Positions 25,555-33,641 of a DNA stretch of 64,000 nt are shown here, one piece after another. Within the stretch, counting starts at the first letter, position 1; each line of letters opens with the position of its first letter. The notes under the pieces are model-generated. The model was not told the origin of the DNA. It searched no databases and saw only the letters and a program-made list of their open reading frames with translations. The position numbers were made by a program, and so were the translations under genes. Source of the stretch: Hyphomicrobiales bacterium (GTDB taxonomy: Bacteria > Pseudomonadota > Alphaproteobacteria > Rhizobiales > Rhizobiaceae); NCBI GenBank assembly GCA_900489925.1, contig UEHQ01000030.1:1-64000 (forward strand), written 5' to 3'.

Positions 25555-26359
25555 CCGTTCACAGCGTTCACCGCTGCTCCTGAAGATCGCCGCCGGCGGC
25601 GGCCTGCTCTTCCTGCACCTGCCGATCCTTCTGATCTTCGTCTACGCCTTCACGACCGAAGAGAAGAGCTATCAATGGCCGCCACCGGGCCTGACCCTGC
25701 AGTGGTTCGGGATTGCCTGGAACCGCCCGGATGTCTGGGCTGCCCTTGGACTGTCGGTGCAGGTCGCGGTGATCGCCACATCGATCGCGCTGGTGCTCGG
25801 CACGCTCTGCGCCGCAGCCGTCAGCCAGACGAAGTTCTTCGGCCGTGAAGCGATCTCGCTGCTCGTCATCCTGCCGATCGCGCTGCCCGGCATCATCACC
25901 GGCATTGCGCTGCGCTCGGCCTTCAGCCTGTTCGACATTCCGTTCTCGGTCTGGACGATCGTGCTTGGCCACGCGACCTTCTGCGTCGTCGTCGTCTACA
26001 ACAACGCCGTCGCTCGCTTCCGCCGCACCTCGGGATCCCTGATCGAAGCGTCGATGGACCTTGGCGCCGATGGCTTCCAGACCTTCCGGCACGTGATCCT
26101 GCCGAACATCGGCACGGCGCTTCTGGCCGGCGGCATGCTCGCCTTCGCGCTGTCCTTCGACGAGGTCATCGTCACCACCTTCACCGGCGGCCAGCAATCG
26201 ACACTGCCGATCTGGATGCTCGAGGAACTCATCCGCCCGCGCCAGCGCCCTGTTACCAACGTGGTCGCGATGGTCGTCGTGCTCGTCACCTTCCTGCCGA
26301 TCCTGGCAGCCTACTACCTCACTCGCGACGGCGACCAGGTCGCCGGAACCGGCAAATAA
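25544..26359 (+). CDS. Polyamine-type ABC transporter permease 2 (PotC-like)
   Basis: A 271-residue permease with six predicted membrane helices. The EAA loop is LIEASMDLGADGFQTFRHVILPNIGTAL (about residues 165-192). The first helix is LFLHLPILLIFVYAF. It forms the heterodimeric channel with the upstream permease. It overlaps that gene by 11 bases and is followed 53 bases later by the dehydrogenase. It is probably in the same transcript. Confidence 0.92.
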   Translation: MRSDRSQRSPLLLKIAAGGGLLFLHLPILLIFVYAFTTEEKSYQWPPPGLTLQWFGIAWNRPDVWAALGLSVQVAVIATSIALVLGTLCAAAVSQTKFFGREAISLLVILPIALPGIITGIALRSAFSLFDIPFSVWTIVLGHATFCVVVVYNNAVARFRRTSGSLIEASMDLGADGFQTFRHVILPNIGTALLAGGMLAFALSFDEVIVTTFTGGQQSTLPIWMLEELIRPRQRPVTNVVAMVVVLVTFLPILAAYYLTRDGDQVAGTGK

Positions 26360-26412
26360 ACAGGAAGCGGGATAAGCCCCATCCCGCCCCCTCAAAGACA
26401 AGGGAGAACAAA

Positions 26413-27840
26413 ATGGACACCGCGATGCTGATTGGGTCCCGCTTCGAAGCGGGCACGGAAACGGAAGAGCACATCCTCAATCCGAAGACGGGTGAAACAG
26501 TGCTTGACCTGCCGGAAGCCTCGCTTGGCCAGATCGACGCAGCCGTTGATGCAGCGGAAGGCGCGTTCAAGCACTGGTCGCAGACGACGCCGGGCGAACG
26601 CTCCAGCTACCTCCTGAAGATCGCCGATGCGATCGAGAAGGATGCCGCCGGCTTTGCAGCACTCGAAGCGTTGAACTGCGGCAAGCCGATCAATGCCGTG
26701 CTCAACGACGAAATCCCCGCGATCGTCGATTGCTATCGCTTCTTCGCCGGTGCGGTTCGCAACCTTCACGGCCCGGTCGCTGGCGAATACCTGCCCGGTC
26801 ATACCTCGATGATCCGCCGCGACGCCGTCGGCATCGTCGGCTCGATCGCGCCGTGGAACTACCCGCTGATGATGATGGCCTGGAAGCTGGCGCCGGCGAT
26901 CGCGGGCGGCAACACGGTCGTCTTCAAGCCCTCCGAACAGACGCCGCTGACGGCCCTGAAGATGGCGAAGCTGCTCTCCGACATTCTGCCGGAAGGCGTC
27001 GTCAACGTCATTCTCGGCCGCGGCGAAAGCGTCGGCAACGCGCTGATCAACCACCCGAAGATCTCGATGCTGTCGATCACCGGCGATGTGGCAACCGGCA
27101 AGAAGGTGCTGCAGGCTGCCGCCAAGACGGTCAAGCGCACGCATCTGGAACTCGGCGGCAAGGCCCCTGTCATCGTCTTCGACGATGCCGATATCGATGC
27201 TGTCGTGTCAGGCATCCGCACCTTCGGCTACTACAATGCCGGCCAGGACTGCACCGCCGCCTGCCGTATCTATGCCGACGCGAAGGTCTACGACAAGTTC
27301 GTCGCCGACCTCTCCTCGGCGGTCTCCTCGATCAAGTTCAACCAGGCCGATGATACCGAAAACGAAATCGGCCCGCTGATCTCCAAACGCCAGCGCGACC
27401 GCGTCGAAAGCTTCGTCGCCCGCGCCGGCGAGCACAAGCACATGGAAATCACCACTGGCGGCAAGACCTCAGGCGACAAGGGCTTCTTCTACACGCCAAC
27501 GGTCATTGCCGGCGCCACGCAGGAAGACGAGATCGTCCGCCGCGAAGTCTTCGGCCCGGTCGTCTCGGTCACCCGCTTCACCGATGTCGAGGATGCCGTC
27601 ACCTGGGCCAACGACAGCGACTATGGCCTAGCCTCGTCCGTCTGGACCAAGGATATCAGCCGCGGCATGAAGACCGCCGCCCGCCTGCAGTATGGCTGCA
27701 CCTGGATCAACACCCACTTCATGCTCACCAACGAAATGCCGCATGGCGGCCTGAAGCAATCAGGCTACGGCAAGGACATGTCCGTCTACGCACTGGAAGA
27801 CTACACGGCCGTCCGCCACGTGATGATCAACCACGGTTGA
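26413..27840 (+). CDS. Gamma-aminobutyraldehyde dehydrogenase (aldehyde dehydrogenase family)
   Basis: A 475-residue NAD(P)-dependent aldehyde dehydrogenase. The general base Glu is in HLELGGKAPVIVF, the catalytic Cys is C280 in NAGQDCTAAC, and the cofactor loop is visible as FKPSEQTPLTALK. The overall pattern resembles the PatD/YdcW 4-aminobutanal dehydrogenase group that turns 4-aminobutanal to GABA in putrescine degradation. It follows a polyamine-type transporter in the same operon, which supports that role. AAGGGAG precedes ATG 26413. Substrate assignment is inferred from both similarity and context. Confidence 0.9.
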   Translation: MDTAMLIGSRFEAGTETEEHILNPKTGETVLDLPEASLGQIDAAVDAAEGAFKHWSQTTPGERSSYLLKIADAIEKDAAGFAALEALNCGKPINAVLNDEIPAIVDCYRFFAGAVRNLHGPVAGEYLPGHTSMIRRDAVGIVGSIAPWNYPLMMMAWKLAPAIAGGNTVVFKPSEQTPLTALKMAKLLSDILPEGVVNVILGRGESVGNALINHPKISMLSITGDVATGKKVLQAAAKTVKRTHLELGGKAPVIVFDDADIDAVVSGIRTFGYYNAGQDCTAACRIYADAKVYDKFVADLSSAVSSIKFNQADDTENEIGPLISKRQRDRVESFVARAGEHKHMEITTGGKTSGDKGFFYTPTVIAGATQEDEIVRREVFGPVVSVTRFTDVEDAVTWANDSDYGLASSVWTKDISRGMKTAARLQYGCTWINTHFMLTNEMPHGGLKQSGYGKDMSVYALEDYTAVRHVMINHG

Positions 27841-27929
27841 TAAGCGATTAACCACGGTTGATCCGCGCGCGCCGAGCCGGTGGCCCGGCGCGCAACCCAA
27901 AAACAATAAATACGCAAAGGGGAGTCCAC

Positions 27930-28424
27930 ATGAAACGCCGTACCATTCTCGCCGCCTTCGGCGGCCTCTGCCTCGCCTCGACGCTTGCCACGGCACCTGT
28001 TTACGCTGCCGATCAGGCACCGCTTGAGGTCGTCCAGCAATATCTGGCCGCCTGGAATGCCCATGACTCGGCCAAGGCTGCCTCCTACTTCGATGAAAAA
28101 GTGAGCTACTACGACGCATCCGTCGGCAAGCCGACGGTCGGAAAGGCCGAAGCCAAGGCCGGCGTCATCGACAGCTTCATGACCGCGGTGCCAGACCTGA
28201 AATGGGTGATGCGCGGCGATCCGATCGTCAGCGGAAACAAGGTTTCCTTCGAGTGGACCTTCTCGGGCAACAACAGCGGACCTTGGGCGGATGGCACCAA
28301 GGCCACCAACAAGTCCTTCTCCTTCGACGGCGCGTCTGTTTTCGTCATCGAAAACAACATGATCAAGCAGCAGTCGGATTATTACGATGCTCTTGGCTTC
28401 TACAAGCAGCTGGGCTTGATGTAA
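27930..28424 (+). CDS. Exported SnoaL-like (NTF2-fold) protein
   Basis: A 164-residue protein with a signal peptide (MKRRTILAAFGGLCLASTLATAPVYAA, cleavage near residue 28). The mature domain is a SnoaL/NTF2-like fold (PLEVVQQYLAAWNAHDSAKAASYFDEKVSYYD, and FEWTFSGNN). Most SnoaL proteins are small-molecule cyclases or lyases in the cytosol; this one is predicted periplasmic. AAGGGGAG precedes ATG 27930. It is the last gene of the polyamine-type operon and ends at a 15-bp hairpin. Its job is unknown. Confidence 0.85.
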   Translation: MKRRTILAAFGGLCLASTLATAPVYAADQAPLEVVQQYLAAWNAHDSAKAASYFDEKVSYYDASVGKPTVGKAEAKAGVIDSFMTAVPDLKWVMRGDPIVSGNKVSFEWTFSGNNSGPWADGTKATNKSFSFDGASVFVIENNMIKQQSDYYDALGFYKQLGLM

Positions 28425-28431
28425 CCGGACA

Positions 28432-28472
28432 GCTGGCCGACGGCGCCCACACGAAAAGCGCCGTCGGCCAGC
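28432..28472 (+). terminator. Strong 3' hairpin after the SnoaL-like gene
   Basis: GCTGGCCGACGGCGC (28432-28446) pairs perfectly with GCGCCGTCGGCCAGC (28458-28472) across an 11-base A-rich loop. No T-run follows, so it is either a factor-assisted terminator or a 3' mRNA-stabilising stem. Confidence 0.6.
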
Positions 28473-28573
28473 GGCTTGGCCAAGCTTCCCGCAAGTACTG
28501 ATTGCGGAGACCGCAATGGAACAAATTTCCTCGCACCGCGTCATCTAAGCGATGAACAAAGAGGAAAAAATCC

Positions 28574-28747
28574 ATGCTTAAATGGGCCCTTATATTCTTC
28601 GTTATTTCGCTGCTCGCCGGCTTCTTCGGCTTCTCCGGCGTATCCGCCGCCACCGCGACGATTGCCCGCGTTCTCTTCGGTATCGCGCTGGTGATCTTCC
28701 TGATCTTCCTGATCCTGGCGCTGATGGCCGGCAATGCCGTGCTTTAG
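28574..28747 (+). CDS. Small DUF1328/YtjA-family membrane protein
   Basis: A 57-residue protein: MLKWALIFFVISLLAGFFG at the start, then SGVSAATATIARVLFGIAL and a second hydrophobic helix ending in MAGNAVL. This is the DUF1328 (YtjA) pattern, a tiny two-helix inner-membrane protein of unknown function, often found with stress-response genes. AGAGGA lies about nine bases upstream of ATG 28574. It converges on the DUF1345 gene. Confidence 0.88.
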   Translation: MLKWALIFFVISLLAGFFGFSGVSAATATIARVLFGIALVIFLIFLILALMAGNAVL

Positions 28748-28759
28748 CTTCAGAGGTGG

Positions 28760-28784
28760 CAGCAGCGGCACATCACCGCTGCTG
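28760..28784. terminator. Hairpin between convergent DUF1328 and DUF1345 genes
   Basis: CAGCAGCGG (28760-28768) pairs with CCGCTGCTG (28776-28784) across a seven-base loop, in the 45-base gap between two convergent genes. No T-run follows on either side. Confidence 0.5.
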
Positions 28785-28792
28785 TTCGCCGG

Positions 28793-29470
28793 CTAGACGA
28801 GGCTCGCTCCGACATTGATGGCAAGCGCCAGGATGGTGGTGTTGAACAGAAACGAGAGCACCGAATGCAACAATGTCAGCTTGCGCATCGCGGTGGAGGT
28901 CGTTGCGACATCAGCGGTCTGTGAGGCAACGCCGATGGTGAAGGAATAATAGAGAAAGTCCCAGTAGACCGGCTCGTCCACCCCTTCGGGAAACTTCAGG
29001 CCCTCGCCCTTGTCGTCGCCGCCATAGAACCGGTGCGCATAATGCACGGTAAACAGCGTGTGCAGGAACACCCAGGAAATCAGGATGGTCACGACTGCCG
29101 CCAGTGCCCTGGTGAGCACGACGCCAGGCGACGCTGTTTCCTTGATGGTGTGCAGCTCAAGGCCGATGCCGGCGATGCTGGCAAGCGCGGCAGAGATCGA
29201 CAGGAACAGCAGCAGCGAGTCAGAAAAGTCGAGATCTTCCGACCGCTTGCGGATCGACGCGACCGTTGCCCGCAGCATCCGGCGCCAGGTGGCGGCAATG
29301 AAGATGAGCGCCGCGACATTCCAGCCCGCCAGAACATTGCGGGCGTTGACCTCGCGCGTCGTCAAAAGCAGGAAGACGAGGAGACCGGCGCACAGAGAGA
29401 CCAGCACGACGACATGCTTGCGCGCCATCTGCACCAGCGGGTTTGTCCGGCCCTGTCGATCGTATGCCAT
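28793..29470 (-). CDS. DUF1345 domain-containing membrane protein
   Basis: A 225-residue inner-membrane protein with five hydrophobic segments. The segment YWDFLYYSFTIGVASQTADV is the conserved DUF1345 signature and resembles a pore-loop region of small ion channels, but no transport role is proven. A basic N-terminus (MAYDRQGR) precedes the first helix. It is probably a single-gene unit between the DUF1328 gene and the SDR gene. Confidence 0.85.
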   Translation of the reverse strand: MAYDRQGRTNPLVQMARKHVVVLVSLCAGLLVFLLLTTREVNARNVLAGWNVAALIFIAATWRRMLRATVASIRKRSEDLDFSDSLLLFLSISAALASIAGIGLELHTIKETASPGVVLTRALAAVVTILISWVFLHTLFTVHYAHRFYGGDDKGEGLKFPEGVDEPVYWDFLYYSFTIGVASQTADVATTSTAMRKLTLLHSVLSFLFNTTILALAINVGASLV

Positions 29471-29536
29471 AGGCTGCTCCGCCGGTACGAGATTACCTTT
29501 GATATCAGCTTGATACCGGCAAGAGCAATATAGGGC

Positions 29537-30268
29537 TCAGCCCGTCCAGCCGCCATCCACGACGTGGATCTGACCGGTGGTGAAGCCGGCCTCGTCGCCC
29601 GCGAGATAGGTCACCAGCGCGGCGATTTCCTCCGGCGTTGCAATCCGTCCCATCGGCTGGCGGCCGATGAAATCCTTCAAAGCCTTCTCGTAGTCGCCGG
29701 TGGCGCGCAAGCGATCATGCAGTGATGGACTGTCGACCGTGCCGGGGCAGATCGCATTGGCGCGGATGCCCTTGGCGACGAAATCGGAGGCGATCGACTT
29801 GGTAAGGCCAATCACAGCCGCCTTCGAGGCGCTGTAGGCAAAACGGTTCGGAACGCCTTTCACGCTTGAGGCAACCGACGCCATGTTGACGATCGAGCCC
29901 TTCCCCTTCGCGAGCATGCCCGGCAGGAAGGTCCGGCAGGTCGTGTACATGGCTTTTGCGTTCAGGTTGAAGGAGAAATCCCAATCCTTCTCCTCGCATT
30001 CCAGGATCGTCCCGGGATGGACGAAGCCGGCGCAGTTGAAGAGAACGTCGATCGGACCGACCTCGGCCGCGAAGGCGCGAACGGCATCGCCATTCAGGAC
30101 ATCGAGCACATGCTTTTCAGCGCCCTCCAGCGTGGAAAGCGTCGCCTGGTTGATGTCGGTGGCGTACACTTGGGCGCCGAGCGAAATGAAGCGCTCCGCG
30201 CTGGCGCGACCGATACCCTGCCCGGCCGCCGTGATGACGACCTTCTTGCCTTCCAAACCGTGGCTCAT
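29537..30268 (-). CDS. SDR-family oxidoreductase, possibly a sugar-acid dehydrogenase
   Basis: A 243-residue short-chain dehydrogenase. The NAD-binding TAAGQGIG motif, the NCAG motif, and the catalytic Ser / Tyr-x-x-x-Lys (ASVASS, YSASK) are intact, with the DGGWTG C-terminus. The overall pattern resembles 2-keto-3-deoxy-L-fuconate dehydrogenases and related sugar-acid enzymes. ATG 30268 has GGGAGAGG upstream; an in-frame start at 30307 has no support. It is divergent from an amidohydrolase-2 lactonase-like gene, which suggests both serve one sugar-acid route. The substrate is inferred. Confidence 0.85.
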   Translation of the reverse strand: MSHGLEGKKVVITAAGQGIGRASAERFISLGAQVYATDINQATLSTLEGAEKHVLDVLNGDAVRAFAAEVGPIDVLFNCAGFVHPGTILECEEKDWDFSFNLNAKAMYTTCRTFLPGMLAKGKGSIVNMASVASSVKGVPNRFAYSASKAAVIGLTKSIASDFVAKGIRANAICPGTVDSPSLHDRLRATGDYEKALKDFIGRQPMGRIATPEEIAALVTYLAGDEAGFTTGQIHVVDGGWTG

Positions 30269-30468
30269 GACCTCTCCCATATGCTGTGGCGCTTGCGGCG
30301 CATTCATTCATATGCAAACATTATATTCATTATGCCGTCAATCACATTGTCCCAGACAGGATGCTGACGCAGCGCACGGGAGGCCTGTTCAGCGTCGCGC
30401 CATCGGGCGCGAAATCCGACGTTTGGGAAATAGGTGGCGGAAGCCAGAGCATGGATGGGAGGAACCGC

Positions 30469-31305
30469 ATGCTGTTCGACACACACCTGCACATCATCGA
30501 CCGGGGCCGGCTTGACTACCCCTGGCTTCCCGATGTGCCGGCGCTCAATCACGATAGCCTGTATGAAGACTATGCCCGTGACGCCCTGCGTTGCGGCATC
30601 ACCAATGTCCTGCACATGGAGGTCGATGTCGCGCCTGAGCAGATCGGCAACGAGACGACCTACGTCAAGGAGATCAGCGCACGCCCGGGTAGCCTCGTGC
30701 GTGGCGCCATTGCCGCATGCCGTCCGGAAGAGGACGGCTTCGCCGCCCACCTGGAAAATTGCCTGGCCGATCCCTTCATCAAAGGCTTCCGCCGCGTGCT
30801 GCACGTGGCGCCGGACAACACGTCGGAGCAGCCGCTCTTCCGCGAGAACATCAAGCGATTGGCCAACACCCGCCTGACATTCGACCTCTGCGTCTTCCCG
30901 CATCAGTTCGAACGCATCCTGACGCTGGTCGATCTCAATCCGGATGTGCGTTTCATCCTCGACCATTGCGCCAATCCGCCGATCAAGGACGGAATGAGCG
31001 CCCTTTGGCGCCAGGGCATCACCGAATTCTCCCGCCGCCCCAACGTCACCGCGAAAATCTCCGGCGTTATCGCCTATGGTGATCTCGAAGGCTGGTCGGT
31101 TGAGAGCCTGCGCCCCTATGTCGAGCACACGATCCAAAGCTTCGGCTGGGACCGCGTCGTCTGGGGCAGCGACTGGCCCGTCTGCACGCTGGGCGGCGGC
31201 CTAACACCGTGGGTGGCCGCAACGCATGCGCTGACCGCTGGCTGCAGCGCCGACGAGCGCGACAAGCTCTACCAGGCCAACGCCAAACGCATCTGGTCAG
31301 TTTGA
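30469..31305 (+). CDS. Amidohydrolase-2 family protein (lactonase-like)
   Basis: A 278-residue TIM-barrel metal hydrolase. The metal-binding FDTHLHI motif opens the protein, GFRRVLH and FILDHCANPPI follow, and the C-terminal Asp is in WGSDWPVC. This resembles L-fuconolactone or related sugar-lactone hydrolases (COG3618). ATG 30469 is preceded at the right distance by GGGAGGA; ATG 30451 lies further up. The gene is divergent from the SDR gene across a 200-base AT-rich gap, and a terminator follows at 31307. The L-fucose or L-rhamnose pathway is a guess from this pairing. Confidence 0.85.
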   Translation: MLFDTHLHIIDRGRLDYPWLPDVPALNHDSLYEDYARDALRCGITNVLHMEVDVAPEQIGNETTYVKEISARPGSLVRGAIAACRPEEDGFAAHLENCLADPFIKGFRRVLHVAPDNTSEQPLFRENIKRLANTRLTFDLCVFPHQFERILTLVDLNPDVRFILDHCANPPIKDGMSALWRQGITEFSRRPNVTAKISGVIAYGDLEGWSVESLRPYVEHTIQSFGWDRVVWGSDWPVCTLGGGLTPWVAATHALTAGCSADERDKLYQANAKRIWSV

Positions 31306-31306
31306 A

Positions 31307-31341
31307 AATAAAAAGGGCGGCGCCATCGGCGCCGCCCTCTC
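31307..31341 (-). terminator. Terminator between amidohydrolase and tal
   Basis: A perfect 10-bp stem, GGGCGGCGCC and GGCGCCGCCC, around an ATC loop (31315-31337). The A-rich run at 31307-31314 gives a T-run for leftward transcription, fitting tal termination. It may also stop the rightward gene. Confidence 0.82.
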
Positions 31342-31361
31342 TGTTCGAATGCTGGAAAGCC

Positions 31362-32327
31362 TTAAGCGGCGGCCAGCTGCAGTTCCTTCTGAACCATCGC
31401 GCGCAGCGTGCCGAGATCCTTGGCGAAGGCGCGGATGCCTTCGGCGAGCTTTTCGGTTGCCATCGCGTCTTCGTTCATCATCCAGCGGAAGGTCTTTTCG
31501 TCGATCGCGATCTTCGGAGCAGGCTTCGTCACCTCAGGCGACAGCTTGCGCTCGAGCTCGCCCTGATCGTTGGAGAGCTCGTCGAGCAGGTTCGGCGCGA
31601 TCGTCAGGCGGTCGCAACCGGCCAGCGCTTCGATTTCGCCAGCGCTGCGGAACGAGGCACCCATGACGATCGTCTTGATCTCATTGGCCTTGTAGTAGTT
31701 GTAGATGTCGCGGACGGAGAGAACGCCCGGATCTTCCTCAGGCGTGTAGTCCTTGCCGGTCGACTTCTTGTACCAGTCGAGGATACGGCCGACGAAGGGC
31801 GAGATCAGGAACACCTTGGCATCAGCGCAGGCAACGGCCTGGGCCTTCGAGAAGAGAAGCGTCAGGTTGCAATCGATGCCTTCCTTCTGCAGGACTTCGG
31901 CGGCGCGAATGCCTTCCCAGGTAGATGCGAGCTTGATCAGGATGCGATCCTTCTCGATGCCGCGTTCCTTGTAGCCGGCGATGATGCTGTGAGCCTTTTC
32001 GATCGAAGCCTTGGTGTCGAAGGACAGATCGGCATCGACTTCCGTCGATACCCGGCCGGGAACCAGCTTGGAGAGCGCGGCGCCGACGGAAATCGCGAGG
32101 CGATCCGCGACCGCAGACGATACGGCTTCGGTGTTGCCGCCCTGCTTCTTGCCCCAGGCGACGGCTTCCTTGATCGCATCGGCGAACATCGGCGTGCCGA
32201 GCGCCTTGAGAACGATGCTCGGGTTGGTCGTGCAATCGACCGGCTTCAGGCGGGCAACAGCCTCGATGTCGCCGGTATCGGCAACGACCGTGGTAATCTC
32301 GCGGAGTTGGTCAAGCTTGGATGTCAT
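31362..32327 (-). CDS. tal: Transaldolase
   Basis: A 321-residue class I transaldolase of the TalB length class. It exchanges dihydroxyacetone units in the pentose phosphate pathway. The Schiff-base Lys is in DRILIKLASTWEGIRAAEVL. Other marks are VDCTTNPSIVLKAL, CNLTLLFSKAQAVACADA and ISPFVGRILDW. ATG 32327 has AAAGGA nine bases upstream; a longer frame to 32447 is non-homologous. It is divergent from a SorC-type regulator with a 330-base control region, suggesting regulation by a sugar phosphate. Confidence 0.95.
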   Translation of the reverse strand: MTSKLDQLREITTVVADTGDIEAVARLKPVDCTTNPSIVLKALGTPMFADAIKEAVAWGKKQGGNTEAVSSAVADRLAISVGAALSKLVPGRVSTEVDADLSFDTKASIEKAHSIIAGYKERGIEKDRILIKLASTWEGIRAAEVLQKEGIDCNLTLLFSKAQAVACADAKVFLISPFVGRILDWYKKSTGKDYTPEEDPGVLSVRDIYNYYKANEIKTIVMGASFRSAGEIEALAGCDRLTIAPNLLDELSNDQGELERKLSPEVTKPAPKIAIDEKTFRWMMNEDAMATEKLAEGIRAFAKDLGTLRAMVQKELQLAAA

Positions 32328-32657
32328 GATCGATAGTCCTTTTGACTTGAGCTGCGAACCGGGACGAAACCGCCCGGAAAAGAGGTGATCTACGGACATG
32401 TCCGCACATAAAACTGGGCCGCTATCTGCGCGATAGGCATGACGCAAGTCATCGCTGGTGACCTGCCGTTTGCCTGCACCTTTCCTCCTCGAACAGACAG
32501 TGCGACGTGTTGCAAAGACTATCGCTATTCCAGTCGCTATATGTCAAGGACATTTGTGTATTTCAATTGACATAAGTGTCACACCCGTCATTATCGGCGC
32601 ACATGCTCATGCCACGGATCTCGGAAGAGATAGGGCGCAAATCGGTTCGGAGGAGAT
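32328..32657. promoter_or_regulatory. Divergent control region between tal and the SorC regulator
   Basis: A 330-base gene-free stretch. The rightward promoter is TTGACA 32567-32572, a 17-base spacer and ATTATC 32590-32595. A leftward promoter is TTGACA (complement of 32547-32542), a 17-base spacer and CGATAG (complement of 32524-32519). Inverted repeats overlap both -35 boxes: TGTCAAGGACA at 32542-32552 and TGACATAAGTGTCA at 32568-32581. Two more, CGGACATGTCCG (32393-32404) and ATGACGCAAGTCAT (32439-32452), lie nearer to tal. All contain TGAC/GTCA-like half-sites and are candidate regulator sites. Confidence 0.55.
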
Positions 32658-33641
32658 GTGGTCAAGCTCAAACGCGGCACGCACACCGCTTATTCGGAAG
32701 CCTCCTCCCTCAGACTGCGCGCGGCGTGGCTCTATTATAACCAGGGATTGACGCAAAAGGATGTCGCCGAGCAACTCGGCATCAGCCGCACCACCGTCAT
32801 CCGCCTGCTCGACGAGGCGATGAAGCGCAGCGAAGTCCAGATCTGGATCAACGATTCGATCGGCGACTGCGTTGAACTCTCGGTAAAACTGGAGCGGGCT
32901 TACGGCCTCGACGAGGCGATCGTCGTGCCCGCACCCGCAAGCAGCGATGCAAGCGCGCTCGCCAAGAGCGTCGGCCTGGCGCTGGGGCAATTCCTGTCCG
33001 AGGCCATACCCGACAACTATACGATCGGCGTTGGCTGGGGTCGCACCATGACGGCCTCGCTGTCCAGCTTCCGTCCGCCGCGCCGCGACAATTGCAAGGT
33101 CGTCTCGCTGCTCGGCGGTATCGTCGCCGTGCACCAGACCAACCCGATCGACTACACCTGGCGGCTGGCGAGCCAGCTCGGCGCCGAATGCTACATGTTC
33201 CTCGCGCCGCTGCTGGTGGATTCCACCGAGACCAAGCGCAACCTCATTGAGAAGTGCGGCCTCGACGCGATCTACCGCCTTGCGGAAACCCTTGACCTCG
33301 CCATCGTCAGCTGCGGCGATATCGGCCCCCACTCGACGTCCCTGTCGGAAGGCTGGATATCGAAGGCTGAACTGCAGGAACTGATCGATGCCGGCTGCGT
33401 CTGCGACACCATGTTCAATTTTCTCGACAAGGACGGCAACACAGTCGACCATTCGATCAACAGCCGCGTCATGTCGGTCGATCTCGATACGCTGAAGAAG
33501 GCAAAGCATATCGTGCTGTCCTCGGGCGGGGCTCACCGCGCCGTCGCGATCAGCGCCACCATCAAGCGCATCGGCTGCAATACGCTGATCACGGATGAGA
33601 GCGCGGCAAAGGCGCTGCTGGACCTAGCCGAGGCGGCCTAG
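32658..33641 (+). CDS. Sugar-binding transcriptional regulator (SorC/DeoR type)
   Basis: A 327-residue regulator. The N-terminal HTH is LRAAWLYYNQGLTQKDVAEQLGISRTTVIRLLDEA and the rest is a SorC-type sugar-phosphate-binding domain (YTIGVGWGRTMTASL, VVSLLGGI, SCGDIG, ILSSGGAHRA-like end). Start GTG 32658 has GGAGGAG upstream. It is divergent from tal and resembles the EryD/polyol regulator group. The effector is probably a phosphorylated sugar. It overlaps the convergent GFA gene by four bases (CTAG). Confidence 0.9.
   Translation: MVKLKRGTHTAYSEASSLRLRAAWLYYNQGLTQKDVAEQLGISRTTVIRLLDEAMKRSEVQIWINDSIGDCVELSVKLERAYGLDEAIVVPAPASSDASALAKSVGLALGQFLSEAIPDNYTIGVGWGRTMTASLSSFRPPRRDNCKVVSLLGGIVAVHQTNPIDYTWRLASQLGAECYMFLAPLLVDSTETKRNLIEKCGLDAIYRLAETLDLAIVSCGDIGPHSTSLSEGWISKAELQELIDAGCVCDTMFNFLDKDGNTVDHSINSRVMSVDLDTLKKAKHIVLSSGGAHRAVAISATIKRIGCNTLITDESAAKALLDLAEAA

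Noticed and set aside
27867..27893. GC-rich hairpin (GCGCGCCG with CGGCGCGC) between dehydrogenase and SnoaL-like genes as a terminator
   Set aside because: No T-run follows and the next gene starts 37 bases later with a good ribosome site; it is more likely a minor intra-operon stem.
32458..32751. Open frame in the tal/SorC intergenic region
   Set aside because: It covers promoter elements and inverted repeats, has no ribosome site and overlaps the regulator start.
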